Counted from the first letter of the stretch, positions 30,519 to 39,983 are shown. The stretch is 64,000 bases of DNA from Pseudonocardia sp. MH-G8 (GCF_002262885.1 NZ_NKYF01000002.1:518744-582743), one strand, 5' to 3'. Translations and numbers: made by a program. Notes: a model not told the origin generated them from the letters alone.

Positions 30519-30768
30519 CAGAATCTCCCCCATTTTTCAAACGTAAGCTGCTGTAGATCGAAGAATCCGCCCGATGGACTCCTAATATCCAACCTCCAGC
30601 GCTCCTCGTGAGCGGCCTACGTGCGGAAACTTTCTACGGCTGGATTACTAGTCGCAGTGGCGACGATAGATGCATGTCTGACCTACGCCAAGCAGTTGGG
30701 ACGGATCGTTTGCAATAGTGAACGTTCTGCTGCGGCGTTGGTCGGTGTCCGTCCACCGGGCCCGGTTG
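30519..30768. other. Less GC-rich intergenic stretch
   Basis: 250 bp of unusually AT-containing sequence (for example AAAAATGGGG, CCTAATATCC, GGATTACTAGTC) between the small secreted protein and the AAA ATPase. It probably holds the promoter of the secreted-protein gene. A GTG-started ORF at 30621 on the plus strand runs into antisense of the ATPase gene and is not supported. Looks like the remnant of an insertion, but no terminal repeats are seen. Confidence 0.45.
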
Positions 30769-31914
30769 TCAGCGCTTCGGCCAGTGCCACGACGGCCGGT
30801 CCAGCAGGCCCTGGCCGGCCAGGACCGTGGCGCTGTCCTCCTTCTCCAGCTCCAGCAGCGCGGAGTCGTCGCCGACCGCCTCGAGGGCGCGCACCAGCGG
30901 CAGGGCGTGCGTGACGACCACGACCTGGGTGCGTGCCGCTGCGGCGGCGATCAGCGCGGCCAGGGCGGGCAGCAGGTCCGGGTGCAGGCTGGTCTCCGGC
31001 TCGTTGAGCACCAGCAGCTCCGGCGGGCGGGGGCTCAATAGCGCCGCCACCCACAGCAGGTAGCGCAGCGTGCCGTCGGACAGCTCCGCGGCACTCAGCG
31101 GGCGCAGCAGCCTGGGCTGGTGGAACTGCAGCGCGAAGCGGCCGTCCTCCGCTGCGGCCACCTCGAGCCGGGAGCCGGGGAACGCGTCGTCCACGGCGGC
31201 GGCCAGTTCCGCCGGGTCGCCGACCTCTCGGATGGTCTGCAGGGCGGCCGCCAGGTCGGCGCCGTCGTGGTCGAGCACCGGGGTGCGGGTGCCCACCCGC
31301 GCCTGCCGGGCGGGCGCGTCGGCGTCGGTGCGGAAGTGGTCGTAGAACCGCCAGGACCGGATGCGCTCGCGGACCACCAGCACCTCGGGCGAGATCCTCG
31401 GATCGGCGAACGCGGTGAGCAGGCTGTCGGTGAGCCCTATCCGGTGCTGCTCGCGGCCCCACGCGCCACTCGGCTCGCGCCCCCGCACGACCGGTCCTCC
31501 GCGGTCGGCGAGCAGCGCGGCGGGCCGCAGCACCGGGCCGCTCCACACGCACTCGCGCTTGAACTCGGGGTCGCGGTTGAAGGCGGTCTCCCCCGGGATC
31601 GGCATCCCGAGGTCGAGCGCGTAGCCGAACTCGTCGCCGGAGAACCCGAGCCGCAGGCCCACCGCCTTCGTGCGCCGTGTGCCCCGCACCGCGCCGACGG
31701 TCTCCGGCCCCGCCCACAGCGCCGAGGGCAGCCCGCCCTCCCGCGCGAGCGCGGCCACCGCCCCGTCGCGCGCGGCGTCGGCGAGCAGCCGCAGCGCCTT
31801 GTACAGGCTGGACTTGCCGCTCCCGTTCGCCCCGGTGACCACCGTGAGCCGGGAGAGCGGCAGCACCAGATCGCGCAGGGAGCGGTAGTTCTCGACGGCA
31901 AGCGTTGTCAGCAC
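30769..31914 (-). CDS. AAA/SMC-like predicted ATPase (COG4637/RecF-like)
   Basis: 381 aa from GTG at 31914. The start LTTLAVENYRSLRDLVLPLS and Walker A TGANGSGKSS (residues 27-36) are typical of RecF/OLD-type ATPases. The ABC-like signature LSDGTLRYLLW and Walker B LLVLNEPETSLHPDLL followed by VVVVTHALPLV are near the C-terminus. No nuclease (TOPRIM) domain is visible. Family members are predicted ATPases of unknown role, possibly in DNA maintenance or defence. Divergent from the FadR-type regulator. Confidence 0.8.
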   Translation of the reverse strand: MLTTLAVENYRSLRDLVLPLSRLTVVTGANGSGKSSLYKALRLLADAARDGAVAALAREGGLPSALWAGPETVGAVRGTRRTKAVGLRLGFSGDEFGYALDLGMPIPGETAFNRDPEFKRECVWSGPVLRPAALLADRGGPVVRGREPSGAWGREQHRIGLTDSLLTAFADPRISPEVLVVRERIRSWRFYDHFRTDADAPARQARVGTRTPVLDHDGADLAAALQTIREVGDPAELAAAVDDAFPGSRLEVAAAEDGRFALQFHQPRLLRPLSAAELSDGTLRYLLWVAALLSPRPPELLVLNEPETSLHPDLLPALAALIAAAAARTQVVVVTHALPLVRALEAVGDDSALLELEKEDSATVLAGQGLLDRPSWHWPKR

Positions 31915-31967
31915 GCGGGCACGCTAACCGGGGACACCGACAGCGGGCCGCCTGGCAGACTCCACTG

Positions 31968-32642
31968 GTGGCCGTCACCGACGAGGCGATCCTGAAGATC
32001 AAGGCGATGATCCGGTCCGGTGAGCTGCGCCCCGGCGACCGGCTCCCGCCGGAGAAGGAGCTCTCCGAGGCGCTCGGGCTCTCCCGGAGCTCCCTGCGCG
32101 AGGCGGTCAAGGCGCTGGAGGTCATCCGTGTGCTCGACGTGCGGCGCGGCGACGGCACCTACGTCACCAGCCTGACCCCCGACCTCCTGCTCGACGCGAT
32201 GTCGTTCGTGGCCGACATCCACCAGGACGCGTCGGTGCTCGAACTGTTCGAGGTGCGCCGGATCCTGGAGCCGGCCGCCACCGGTCTGGCGGCCGCGCGG
32301 GCGTCGGCGGGCGACGTCGAGCACCTGCACGGCCTGCTCTCCCAGGTGCACGCCACGACGTCGGTGGACGACCTCGTTGCGCACGACGGCGTCTTCCACC
32401 GCTACATCACCGAGCTGGCGGGCAACGCCTACCTGACCAGCCTGCTGGAGACGCTGTCCAGCAGCACGATGCGCGCGCGCATCTGGCGCGGCCTGTCCGA
32501 GGAGGGCGCGGTGACCCGCACCCTCACCGAGCACCAGGCGATCGTCGACGCGCTGGCCCGAGGCGACGCGCCCCTTGCGGCGGCACATGCGACGGTGCAC
32601 ATCAACGGCGTGACGGAATGGGTGCGCAGAGCCCTGGGCTGA
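31968..32642 (+). CDS. FadR-subfamily GntR regulator, probably of the fucose genes
   Basis: 224 aa from GTG at 31968. The winged helix-turn-helix reads LKIKAMIRSGELRPGDRLPP, then ELSEALGLSRSSLREAVKAL and RRGDGTYV. The FCD ligand-binding domain follows (ELFEVRRILEPAATGLAAAR, with likely metal-binding H and D residues in VAHDGVFHRYI and LTEHQAIVDAL). It converges on the sugar ABC/fucose operon with a strong stem-loop between. Control of that operon is inferred from position. A sugar acid is the usual kind of FCD ligand. Confidence 0.85.
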   Translation: MAVTDEAILKIKAMIRSGELRPGDRLPPEKELSEALGLSRSSLREAVKALEVIRVLDVRRGDGTYVTSLTPDLLLDAMSFVADIHQDASVLELFEVRRILEPAATGLAAARASAGDVEHLHGLLSQVHATTSVDDLVAHDGVFHRYITELAGNAYLTSLLETLSSSTMRARIWRGLSEEGAVTRTLTEHQAIVDALARGDAPLAAAHATVHINGVTEWVRRALG

Positions 32643-32652
32643 GGGCCCCTGG

Positions 32653-32707
32653 TTGCAGCAAAGCCACTTTCCTGCAACGAGGTTGCGTGAAAGTGGCTTT
32701 GCTGCAA
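32653..32707. terminator. Bidirectional stem-loop between gntR and sugar-transport operon
   Basis: Perfect 19-bp arms (32653-32671 and 32689-32707). The 17-nt loop can itself pair (GCAAC/GTTGC). It ends both converging units. Confidence 0.85.
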
Positions 32708-32729
32708 TGCCGCGCCGGACGCGGGAGGC

Positions 32730-33704
32730 CTACTGGTAGAGGACCTCCTGGATCTCCGGGCTGTCGATGTTGCTCTGGTCGTACCAGAAGAAGCCGGTGT
32801 CGATCACGGGTGGCAGCTGCTCGCCGCGCGTGGCCTTCACCGCCGCGTCGACGAGCTGCTCGCCCATGCCGACCGGGTTCTGCGTGATCGCGCCGAGCAT
32901 CGTGCCGCTGCGGATCGCCTCGACCTGCGCCGCGCCGGAGTCGAAGCCGACGACGGTGAGGCCCTGCACACCGCTCTCCTGCACGCCCCGGACGACGCCG
33001 ATCGCCGAGCCCTCGTTCGACCCGTAGATGCCCTTCAGGTCCGGGTTCGACGCGATGATCGCCTTGGTGATGTCGGCGGACTTCGCCTGGTCGCCACCGC
33101 CGTACTGCGGCTCCAGCAGCTGGATGCCGGGCGCGTTGGCCTGCATCCACTCGGTGAAGCCGTCGCGCCGGTCGGTGCCGGACTTGCTGGTCTGGTCGTG
33201 CACGACGAGCGCGACCTTGCCGGTGCCGCCGACCGCCTCGGCCATGTGCTTCGCGGCCTCGGCCGCGGCGGCCTTGTTGTCGGTGGCGGCGGTGGTGAGC
33301 GGGATGTCGCTGTCGACGCCCGAGTCGAAGGCGATGACCGGGATGTCGCGGCTCTGCGCCTGCTGCAGCAGCGGCGCCGCGGCCCGGGAGTCGAGGGCAG
33401 CGAAGCCGATGACGTCGGGCTGGCGGCCCAGCGCGTTCGTCAGCATCGTCACCTGGGCCTCGATGTCGGCCTCGGTGGCCGGGCCCTCGAAGCTGATCCG
33501 CACGCCCTGGCGGGCCGCCTCCTGCTCGGCGCCCTGCTTCACGGCCTGCCAGAACTGGTGCTGGAAGCCCTTGGACACGATCGCGACGTAGGGCTGGTCG
33601 GCCTCGCCGCCACCCCCGCCCGCGTCCGACCCGCCGCCGCACGCCGCGGCGGTCAGGGCGAACGCGGCCGTCGCGACGGCCGCTCCGATCCGGTGGATCC
33701 GCAT
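32730..33704 (-). CDS. Sugar ABC transporter substrate-binding lipoprotein (RbsB type)
   Basis: 324 aa from ATG at 33704. The signal peptide with lipobox LTAAAC puts the lipid-anchored cysteine at about residue 22, followed by a Gly-rich spacer. The periplasmic-binding-protein type 1 fold is shown by VAIVSKGFQHQFWQAVKQGA, PVIAFDSGVDSD, GIYGSNEGSAIGVVRGV and VVGFDSGAAQVEAI. Last gene of the seven-gene operon. Given the enzymes upstream, L-fucose or a related 6-deoxyhexose is the likely ligand. Confidence 0.9.
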   Translation of the reverse strand: MRIHRIGAAVATAAFALTAAACGGGSDAGGGGGEADQPYVAIVSKGFQHQFWQAVKQGAEQEAARQGVRISFEGPATEADIEAQVTMLTNALGRQPDVIGFAALDSRAAAPLLQQAQSRDIPVIAFDSGVDSDIPLTTAATDNKAAAAEAAKHMAEAVGGTGKVALVVHDQTSKSGTDRRDGFTEWMQANAPGIQLLEPQYGGGDQAKSADITKAIIASNPDLKGIYGSNEGSAIGVVRGVQESGVQGLTVVGFDSGAAQVEAIRSGTMLGAITQNPVGMGEQLVDAAVKATRGEQLPPVIDTGFFWYDQSNIDSPEIQEVLYQ

Positions 33705-33735
33705 GGTCGATCGAACTCCCTTGGTCGAACGGTTG

Positions 33736-34743
33736 TCAGGTCGCGCGCTTGCGCGCGCGGTCCGCGTAGACGGCGAGCAGGATCACGCAGCCGAGGATGA
33801 CGTTCTGCCACTCCTGGGGGATCAGCATGATCTGCAGCCCGTTGTTGAGCACGGAGATGATCAGAGCGCCGATGACCGTACCGATGATCGAGCCCTTGCC
33901 CCCGGAGAGGGAGGTGCCGCCGATGACGACGGCCGCGATCGCCTGCAGCTCGTACCCCATGCCGGTGGCGGGCTGGGCGGAGCCCAACCGCGCCGAGATC
34001 AGCACGCCCGCAAGGCCCGTGAACAGGCCGGCGAGGGTGTAGATGAGGATCTTCCAGCGGCGCACGTCGATCCCCGAGAGCGCGGTGGCCTCCTCGTTGC
34101 TGCCGATCGAGTAGGTGTAGCGCCCGAGCACCGTCTTGTTCAGCAGCACGCCGGCGATCACCGCGGCCAGCGCCAGGACGAGCACCGCGTTGGGGAAGTC
34201 GGTGCCCGGGATCAGGCTGCCGATCGAGATGTCGATGTAGGACGGGGTCTGGTCGAAGTAGATCGGCGCGCTGTCGGAGAGGACGAGGGCGAGCCCCTGC
34301 GCCACCATCATCATCGCGAGCGTCGCGATGAAGGGCGGCAGCCCGAGCACGGCCACGTTGAGGCCGTTGACCAGCCCGATCAGCCCGCCGAAGAGGATCG
34401 CGCCGAGCACCCCGAGCGGCATCGGCAGCCCGCTGTTCACGATCAGCACCCCGGACATGACGGCGCAGAGCGCCATCCCGGTGCCGATCGACAGGTCGAT
34501 GCCGCCCGTGATGATCACGAACGTGGTGCCCAGGGCCAGCGTCCCGATCACGACGGTCGAGAACAGGATGTTGGTGATGTTGCCGTAGTTGAAGAAGTTC
34601 GGGTCGACGATCGAGAAGAACGCGAAGATCGCCAGCAGGCTCGCGAAGGCGAGGAACTGCTGCAGGCCCGCGCGCAGCGAACGCCGCACCGCATCGGGCG
34701 CTGCGCTGCGCTGCTCCTCGTCGGTGGCCGCGGGGGTGGTCAC
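33736..34743 (-). CDS. Sugar ABC transporter permease (RbsC type)
   Basis: 335 aa. The GTG at 34743 overlaps the ATPase stop (GTGA). About ten hydrophobic segments and the RbsC-type motifs ITGGIDLSIGTGMAL, LPPFIATLAMMMVAQGLAL, GSNEEATALSGIDVRRWK and VVIGGTSLSGGKGSIIGT are present. It forms the membrane channel of the sugar transporter. The gap to the binding-protein gene is 31 bp. Confidence 0.93.
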   Translation of the reverse strand: MTTPAATDEEQRSAAPDAVRRSLRAGLQQFLAFASLLAIFAFFSIVDPNFFNYGNITNILFSTVVIGTLALGTTFVIITGGIDLSIGTGMALCAVMSGVLIVNSGLPMPLGVLGAILFGGLIGLVNGLNVAVLGLPPFIATLAMMMVAQGLALVLSDSAPIYFDQTPSYIDISIGSLIPGTDFPNAVLVLALAAVIAGVLLNKTVLGRYTYSIGSNEEATALSGIDVRRWKILIYTLAGLFTGLAGVLISARLGSAQPATGMGYELQAIAAVVIGGTSLSGGKGSIIGTVIGALIISVLNNGLQIMLIPQEWQNVILGCVILLAVYADRARKRAT

Positions 34744-36257
34744 GTCAGGACCTCCGTGTCGGGACGCAGCGTTGCGTAGTGCATGACGCTCTCCTGGGTG
34801 GCTTCGGCGGCGTCGAGCTGCCCGGTGACCCGTCCCTCGCTCATGACGACGATGCGGTGCGACATCCGCAGCACCTCCGGCAGCTCGGAGGAGATCATGA
34901 TGATCGACTTTCCCTGGGCGGCGAGGTCGTTGAGCAGCCGGTAGATCTCTTCCTTGGCGCCCACGTCGATCCCGCGGGTCGGCTCATCGAAGATCAGGAT
35001 GTCGCAGTCCTTGACCAGCCACTTCGCGATGACGACCTTCTGCTGGTTGCCGCCGGAGAGGAACTTGGCCGTCTGGTCGACCGACGGGGTGCGGATGCGC
35101 AGGCCGTCCACCAGCTCGCGCGACCGCGCCCGCATGGCCTTCGCGCGCACGAACCCGAAGGACTGGAACTTCTCCTTCACCGAGCTCAGCCCGATGTTGG
35201 CGTTGACGTCCTGCTCGAGCAGCAGCCCGAGCTGCTTGCGGTCCTCGGACAGGTAGCCGATGCGGTGCTTGGCGGCCTCGGCCGGGTTGGTGATGCGCAC
35301 CGGCCTCCCGCGCAGCGTGACCGTGCCGGACGCGACCGGGTCGGCGCCCACGAGCGCACGGGCCACCTCGGTGCGCCCGGCGCCCATCAGCCCCGCGAAG
35401 CCCAGGATCTCGCCTTCCCGCAGCTCGAACGAGACCTCCTTCAGCAGCTCCTTCGTGCTGAGCCGGTCGACCGCGAGCACGACGGGCCGGTCCTCGCGCA
35501 CCCCCTCCGGCCCGGCGCCACCCGCGATCTCCCGCCCGACCATGCGGGCGATGACCTCGGGCATCGTCGTGGTCGCCGTCTCCAGCGTGTCGACGTAGCG
35601 ACCGTCGCGGATCACCGTGATGCGGTCGCTGATCGCCTTCAGCTCGTCCATCCGGTGCGAGATGTAGATGACGGCGGTGTCCGGCGTCCGGAAGCGGCGG
35701 ATCAGGTCGTGCAGCACCTGCACCTCGGCGTCGTTCAACGCCGCCGTGGGCTCATCCATGATCAGGATGCGGGCGTCGTAGGACAGCGCCTTCGCGATCT
35801 CGACCATCTGCTGCTTGGCCACCGTGAGGTCGCCGACCCGCTGCCCGGGCCGCAGCGGCAGGTGCAGCCGGTCCAGCAGCTCGGCCGCCTTCGCCTCGAG
35901 CGCGCGGTCGGCCAGGAACACCCGTCCGGCGCGGGGCTCGCGGCCGATGAAGATGTTCTGCGCGACCGTGAGGTCGGGCATCAGGTTGAACTCCTGGTGG
36001 ATGATGCTGATGCCCTGCTCCAGCGCGTCCCGCGGGCCGCTGACCTGCAGCGGCTTCCCGTCGAGGAGGAACTCGCCCTCGTCGGCGGTGTAGATGCCCG
36101 ACAGCAGCTTCATCAACGTCGACTTGCCGGCGCCGTTCTCGCCCACGAGCGCCAGCACCTCGCCGCGGCGCAGCTCCAGGTGCATGTCCTGCAGCGCCCG
36201 CACGCCGGGGAAGCTCTTCCCGACGCCCCGGGCCGCCAGGAGCAGCTCGCTGCTCAC
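34740..36257 (-). CDS. Sugar ABC transporter ATP-binding protein (RbsA type, two ABC domains)
   Basis: 505 aa from GTG at 36257, overlapping the FucU stop by GTGA. Two ATPase cassettes are seen. The first has GENGAGKST, Q-loop IIHQEF, a degenerate signature VAKQQMVEIAKAL and Walker B ILIMDEPTAAL. The second has the degenerate Walker A GLMGAGRTE, signature LSGGNQQKVVIAKWL and Walker B ILIFDEPTRGID. This duplicated layout with a degenerate second P-loop is normal for RbsA/MglA. Confidence 0.95.
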   Translation of the reverse strand: MSSELLLAARGVGKSFPGVRALQDMHLELRRGEVLALVGENGAGKSTLMKLLSGIYTADEGEFLLDGKPLQVSGPRDALEQGISIIHQEFNLMPDLTVAQNIFIGREPRAGRVFLADRALEAKAAELLDRLHLPLRPGQRVGDLTVAKQQMVEIAKALSYDARILIMDEPTAALNDAEVQVLHDLIRRFRTPDTAVIYISHRMDELKAISDRITVIRDGRYVDTLETATTTMPEVIARMVGREIAGGAGPEGVREDRPVVLAVDRLSTKELLKEVSFELREGEILGFAGLMGAGRTEVARALVGADPVASGTVTLRGRPVRITNPAEAAKHRIGYLSEDRKQLGLLLEQDVNANIGLSSVKEKFQSFGFVRAKAMRARSRELVDGLRIRTPSVDQTAKFLSGGNQQKVVIAKWLVKDCDILIFDEPTRGIDVGAKEEIYRLLNDLAAQGKSIIMISSELPEVLRMSHRIVVMSEGRVTGQLDAAEATQESVMHYATLRPDTEVLT

Positions 36258-36655
36258 GTCACGACGCCCTTGCGCAGGATCGCGTTGCCGTAGACCCGGG
36301 TCTCGCCGGTGCGCACGATCAGGTAGGCGGGCGCGGCGGCCTCGTAGAACCCGAACCGGTCGAGGAAGCGCACGTCGGTGGTGCCGGCCGCGGCCGCCAG
36401 CTCCTCCTGCACGGGCAGCCGCTCCCCGTCCGGGGTGGCCATGAGGTCGACGGCGGGCGCGTCGTCCAGCGGCACCACCGTCCGGATCGCGGCCATGAGG
36501 TCCGGTGTCGTGACGCCGGGCAGGTCGAGCACGCGCGAACCGAGCCGGTGCGCGGGGAAGTGCGCGTCGGCCAGCACGACGGCGTCGGAATGACCCATCG
36601 CATCGAGGTGGGCGAGCAGCGGCCCGGTCAGGAGCGGGTGGATGCCCGAGAGCAC
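36254..36655 (-). CDS. fucU: RbsD/FucU-family mutarotase, probably L-fucose mutarotase
   Basis: 133 aa from GTG at 36655, with GGAGGA 3 nt upstream. The family pattern is LSGIHPLLTGPLLAHLDAMG, VLADAHFPAH (catalytic His/Asp region) and GFYEAAAPAYLIVRTGETRV followed by YGNAILRKGVV. The C-terminal YGN motif favours the FucU group. It interconverts sugar anomers before oxidation. Placed between the transporter and the fucose-oxidising enzymes, with 9 bp to the upstream lactonase gene. Confidence 0.88.
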   Translation of the reverse strand: MLSGIHPLLTGPLLAHLDAMGHSDAVVLADAHFPAHRLGSRVLDLPGVTTPDLMAAIRTVVPLDDAPAVDLMATPDGERLPVQEELAAAAGTTDVRFLDRFGFYEAAAPAYLIVRTGETRVYGNAILRKGVVT

Positions 36656-36664
36656 AGATCCTCC

Positions 36665-37501
36665 TCAGGAGTTCGCAGCGAGACCGTAGACCCGCCGGGC
36701 CGTGGCCGCGAGGATCTTGTTCTGCTCCTCGGCGGTCAGCTCCCCGACCAGCTGGGACATGACCTCCCAGGTGCCGGCGTAGCCCGCCGTGAGCAGCGTC
36801 ATCGGCCAGTCGCTGCCCCACAGCAGACGGTCCGGGCCGAACAGCTCCAGCGCCGTCTCCCACGCCGGCCGGATGGCGGCCACGGTGAACGGCTCGCCGG
36901 CCACCTGCAGCCCGGACACCTTGGCCACGGTGTTGGGGCGCGCGGCGACGGCGGCGAACGCCTCGCGCCACCGCGGGAGGTCCGGCTTCCCGTGCGGCGG
37001 CTTGCCGAGGTGGTCGAGCACGACCGTGAGCCCGGGCAGCGCCCCGGCCAGCTCCGCGGTGGCGGTGAGGTGGCGCGGCCACGCGTCGGGCACGTCGAAG
37101 GGCAGGCCGCGCTCGGCGAGCAGGCCCAGCGACGTGCGCACGGACGGCAGGGCGAGGAAGTCGTCGCGCGGGTCGTCGTGCACGAGGTGGCGCACCCCGC
37201 GGAACGCCGGGTCGCCCGAGAACCGGTCGAGCTGGGCTTGGGCGAGCGCCGGGTCGTCGAGCTGCACCCAGCCGACGACACCGGCCACCCAGCCGTGGGC
37301 GGCCGCGACGTCCAGCATGAACTCGGTGTCGGTGACCGAGTCCTCGGCCTGCACCAGCACCGCGTGCGTGACGCCTGCCGCGCGCAGCTCGGCCTCGGCG
37401 CGCTCCGCCCGGATCGTGGTGTGCAGCGGGCCGAGCTCCGGGGTGATCCAGGAGTAGTTGCTGCGCTGCAGGTCCCACAGGTGCAGGTGGGCGTCGATCA
37501 C
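36665..37501 (-). CDS. Amidohydrolase-family L-fuconolactonase-like enzyme
   Basis: 278 aa. The GTG at 37501 overlaps the upstream aldo/keto reductase stop (GTGA). The N-terminal [19 protein letters not shown] is the COG3618 lactonase signature with its HxH motif. VLDHLGKPPHG and LLWGSDWPMTLL carry further active-site residues. The group hydrolyses sugar lactones, and context points to L-fuconolactone to L-fuconate. Cytoplasmic. Confidence 0.88.
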   Translation of the reverse strand: MIDAHLHLWDLQRSNYSWITPELGPLHTTIRAERAEAELRAAGVTHAVLVQAEDSVTDTEFMLDVAAAHGWVAGVVGWVQLDDPALAQAQLDRFSGDPAFRGVRHLVHDDPRDDFLALPSVRTSLGLLAERGLPFDVPDAWPRHLTATAELAGALPGLTVVLDHLGKPPHGKPDLPRWREAFAAVAARPNTVAKVSGLQVAGEPFTVAAIRPAWETALELFGPDRLLWGSDWPMTLLTAGYAGTWEVMSQLVGELTAEEQNKILAATARRVYGLAANS

Positions 37502-38454
37502 GGCAGGAGCCCCTGCGCGGTGAGGTGCTCCCACAGCTCGGCGGGGATCGGCACGGCCGCCCGAGCCACGTTCTGGCGCACGTGGGCGGGCTCCGTGGCT
37601 CCCAGCACGACCGAACGAACCGCCGGTTCCCGCAGCGGGAACTGCAACGCGGCGGCCGGCAGCTCCACCCCGTGCTCGGCGCAGACGGCGGCGAGCCGCT
37701 CCGCGCGGGCGATCACCTCGGCGGGCGCGTCGCCGTACTCGTAGTGGGCACCGTCGGCCGGGTGCGGGGTGGACAGCAGGCCGGAGTTGAACGCGCCGGC
37801 CACCACCACACCGACGCCGCGTTCCCGGCACTCGGGCAGCAGCTCTGCGGCGGCGGGCTGCTCCAGCAGCGTGTAGCGCCCCGCCACCATGAGCAGGTCG
37901 AGCCCGCCTTCGCGTACGCCCGCGAGGTGCGCGGCCACGGACTTCGACCCGATCCCCACCGCCCGCACGAGGCCCTCGTCGCGCAGCGCGACCAGGCCCG
38001 GGACGGCCGCGCGGACCGAGCCCTCCATGTCGTCGTACTCGTCGGGATCGTGCAGGAACAGCACGTCGACCCGGTCGAGGCCGAGCCGCTCCAGCGACTC
38101 GTCGAGGCTGCGGCGCACGCCGTCGGGGGAGACATCCCACACCCGGCGCCGGTCGGCGGGGACGACGAAGCCGCCTTCCTCGTCCCACTCATCTGATGTT
38201 TCCGGGCTGGGACGGAGCAGCCTGCCGGCTTTCGTCGAGATGACGAATTCCTCGCGCGGCTTGCCGGCGAGGAACGCTCCGAGCCGCCGCTCGGCCACGC
38301 CGAGGCCGTAGTGCGGGGCGGTGTCGAAGTAGCGGATTCCGCACTCCCACGCCTGCTCCAGCACGGCGTGCGCCTGCTCGTCGGACATCGCGGTGAACAG
38401 GTTGCCGAGGTTGGCGCCACCGAATCCCAGCGCGCCGAGGGCGAGATCATTCAT
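37498..38454 (-). CDS. Aldo/keto reductase, L-fucose dehydrogenase-like
   Basis: 318 aa from ATG at 38454, overlapping the dehydratase stop by 8 bp. Motifs are [40 protein letters not shown] (catalytic Tyr region), [10 protein letters not shown] and [10 protein letters not shown]. This matches the AKR group that includes L-fucose and D-threo-aldose 1-dehydrogenase, which oxidises C1 of the sugar to the lactone. Context fixes the substrate better than the sequence does. The stretch near 38190 resembles the divergent-promoter operator but lies inside the coding region. Confidence 0.87.
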   Translation of the reverse strand: MNDLALGALGFGGANLGNLFTAMSDEQAHAVLEQAWECGIRYFDTAPHYGLGVAERRLGAFLAGKPREEFVISTKAGRLLRPSPETSDEWDEEGGFVVPADRRRVWDVSPDGVRRSLDESLERLGLDRVDVLFLHDPDEYDDMEGSVRAAVPGLVALRDEGLVRAVGIGSKSVAAHLAGVREGGLDLLMVAGRYTLLEQPAAAELLPECRERGVGVVVAGAFNSGLLSTPHPADGAHYEYGDAPAEVIARAERLAAVCAEHGVELPAAALQFPLREPAVRSVVLGATEPAHVRQNVARAAVPIPAELWEHLTAQGLLP

Positions 38455-39733
38455 CGGTGGACACCGTATGCCCGGCGAGCGACGCCGCGTGCATCTCGGT
38501 TCCCGCTCCGGGTTCGGTCGGCGCCCGGTAGCGCCCACCGGCGACCTGGACCGGCGTGACGAAGTGCTCGTGCAGGTGGTCGACGAACTCGATCATGCGT
38601 CCGTCGATGCGCCCCGACACCGCCACGTAGTCGAGCATCGCCAGGTGCTGGACGGCCTCGCACAGCCCGACGCCGCCCGCGTGCGGGCAGACCCGCACCC
38701 CGAACCTCGCCGCGAGCAGCAGCATCGCGATGTTCTCGTTGACACCCGCCACGCGGGTGGCGTCGATCTGCAGGACCGCCAGCGCGTCGGCGGCGAGGAA
38801 CTGCTTGGCCAGCACGCGGTTGGCCATGTGCTCGCCGGTCGCCACCGGGATCGGGGCGATGCCGCGCGCGATGGCGGCGTGCCCGAGCACGTCGTCGGGG
38901 CTGGTGGGCTCCTCCACCCAGGCGAGGTCGAAGCCCTCCAGCTCCTTGATCCACGCGATCGCGTCGGCGACGTCCCAGCGCTGGTTGGCGTCCACGGCGA
39001 TGCGCACCTCGGGGCCGACCGCGTCACGGGCGATCCGCAGCCGGCGCACGTCGTCGGCGAGGTCGCCACCGACCTTGAGCTTGATCTGGTCGAAGCCCTC
39101 GGCCACCGCCTCCCGGCAGAGCCGGTCGAGCTTCTCGTCGTCGTAGCCCAGCCAGCCCGGCGTGGTCGTGTAGGCGGGGTAGCCCTCGCGCAGCAGCCGC
39201 GCCTCCCGCTCCGCGCGCCCCGGCTCGGCCGCCCGCAGGATCTCCAGCGCCTGCTCGCGGGTCAGCGCGTCGCTGAGGTAGCGGAAGTCGACGAGGTCGA
39301 CGAGCTGCTCGGGCGTCATCGCGGCGAGGACCTGCCACAGCGGGCGGCCCTCCCGCTTGGCCCGCAGGTCCCACAGGGCGTTGACGACCGCGCCGATCGC
39401 CATGTGCATGACGCCCTTCTCCGGGCCCAGCCAGCGCAGCTGCGAGTCGTGCACGAGTTCGCGCCAGGTGCCACCCATGTCGGCGAGCAGCGCGTCGACG
39501 TCGCGGCCGACGAGGTGCCCGGCGAGCGCCTCGATCGCCGCGACCTGCACGTCGTTGCCCCGGCCGATGGTGAAGACGAAGCCGTGCCCGGCGAGCCCGT
39601 CCGCGGCGTCGGTGACGATCCGGACGTAGGCCGCGGAGTAGTCCGGGTCGGGGTTCATCGCATCCGACCCGTCGAGTTCGAGCGAGGTCGGGAACCGCAC
39701 GTCCGCGGTCTCCAGAGCGGTGATGCGGCCCAC
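38447..39733 (-). CDS. L-fuconate dehydratase (enolase superfamily)
   Basis: 428 aa from GTG at 39733; a longer in-frame reading to 39775 lacks support. The motifs [20 protein letters not shown] and [17 protein letters not shown] are specific for fuconate dehydratases. Active-site residues fall at the same numbers reported for the Xanthomonas enzyme: K220 (KLK), D248, E274, E301 (GEH) and H351 (HAGGVGLCE). It removes water from L-fuconate to give 2-keto-3-deoxy-L-fuconate. First gene of the seven-gene minus-strand operon, reading away from the control region at 39.7-40.0 kb. Confidence 0.93.
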   Translation of the reverse strand: MGRITALETADVRFPTSLELDGSDAMNPDPDYSAAYVRIVTDAADGLAGHGFVFTIGRGNDVQVAAIEALAGHLVGRDVDALLADMGGTWRELVHDSQLRWLGPEKGVMHMAIGAVVNALWDLRAKREGRPLWQVLAAMTPEQLVDLVDFRYLSDALTREQALEILRAAEPGRAEREARLLREGYPAYTTTPGWLGYDDEKLDRLCREAVAEGFDQIKLKVGGDLADDVRRLRIARDAVGPEVRIAVDANQRWDVADAIAWIKELEGFDLAWVEEPTSPDDVLGHAAIARGIAPIPVATGEHMANRVLAKQFLAADALAVLQIDATRVAGVNENIAMLLLAARFGVRVCPHAGGVGLCEAVQHLAMLDYVAVSGRIDGRMIEFVDHLHEHFVTPVQVAGGRYRAPTEPGAGTEMHAASLAGHTVSTDE

Positions 39734-39771
39734 GCGCAGTCCCTTCGTCGGCGATGCGCGGCCCACCGTAG

Positions 39772-39782
39772 ACATCGGATGT
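39772..39782. promoter_or_regulatory. Palindromic operator-like site ACATCGGATGT
   Basis: Perfect 11-bp palindrome 39 bp upstream of the fuconate dehydratase start. A related ACATCAGATCT lies at 39973-39983 in front of the divergent operon. Candidate binding sites for the FadR-type regulator at 31968. Confidence 0.5.
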
Positions 39783-39864
39783 ATGGCCGGTCAAGAACGA
39801 TCAGGTCGCGGTTGGGTCGCGAATTCCCGCAGGTCCACCCCGCTCCCCGAGGGTGAAGATCCGA

Positions 39865-39912
39865 AGTATCGGTTGCACATTGCTGTCACCACGACGATGA
39901 GCAACCGATACT
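39865..39912. repeat. Inverted repeat in the divergent fucose control region
   Basis: 12-bp arms AGTATCGGTTGC (39865-39876) and GCAACCGATACT (39901-39912) are perfectly complementary, with a 24-nt spacer. Located mid-way in the 285-bp gap between divergent operons. May be an operator pair, a stem-loop or a small mobile-repeat relic. Confidence 0.6.
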
Positions 39913-39972
39913 CGAGATCACCGCGCCTGCCCGGTCGATTCCGGCCCGCGCGGCCGGTAGGTTCCCCCTCGG

Positions 39973-39983
39973 ACATCAGATCT
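39973..39983. promoter_or_regulatory. Second operator-like site ACATCAGATCT
   Basis: Shares ACATC.GAT with the site at 39772 and lies 36 bp before the hydrolase ATG. Could control the plus-strand operon. Confidence 0.4.

Noticed and set aside
30621..30914. Plus-strand ORF starting in the low-GC pocket with a signal-like N-terminus
   Set aside because: Its second half is antisense of the AAA ATPase gene and turns into Pro/Arg-rich noise, so a real product is unlikely, though a short gene relic cannot be excluded.
38190..38199. CATCTGATGT inside the aldo/keto reductase gene as a third operator
   Set aside because: Short, within coding sequence far from a start, so chance is likely.
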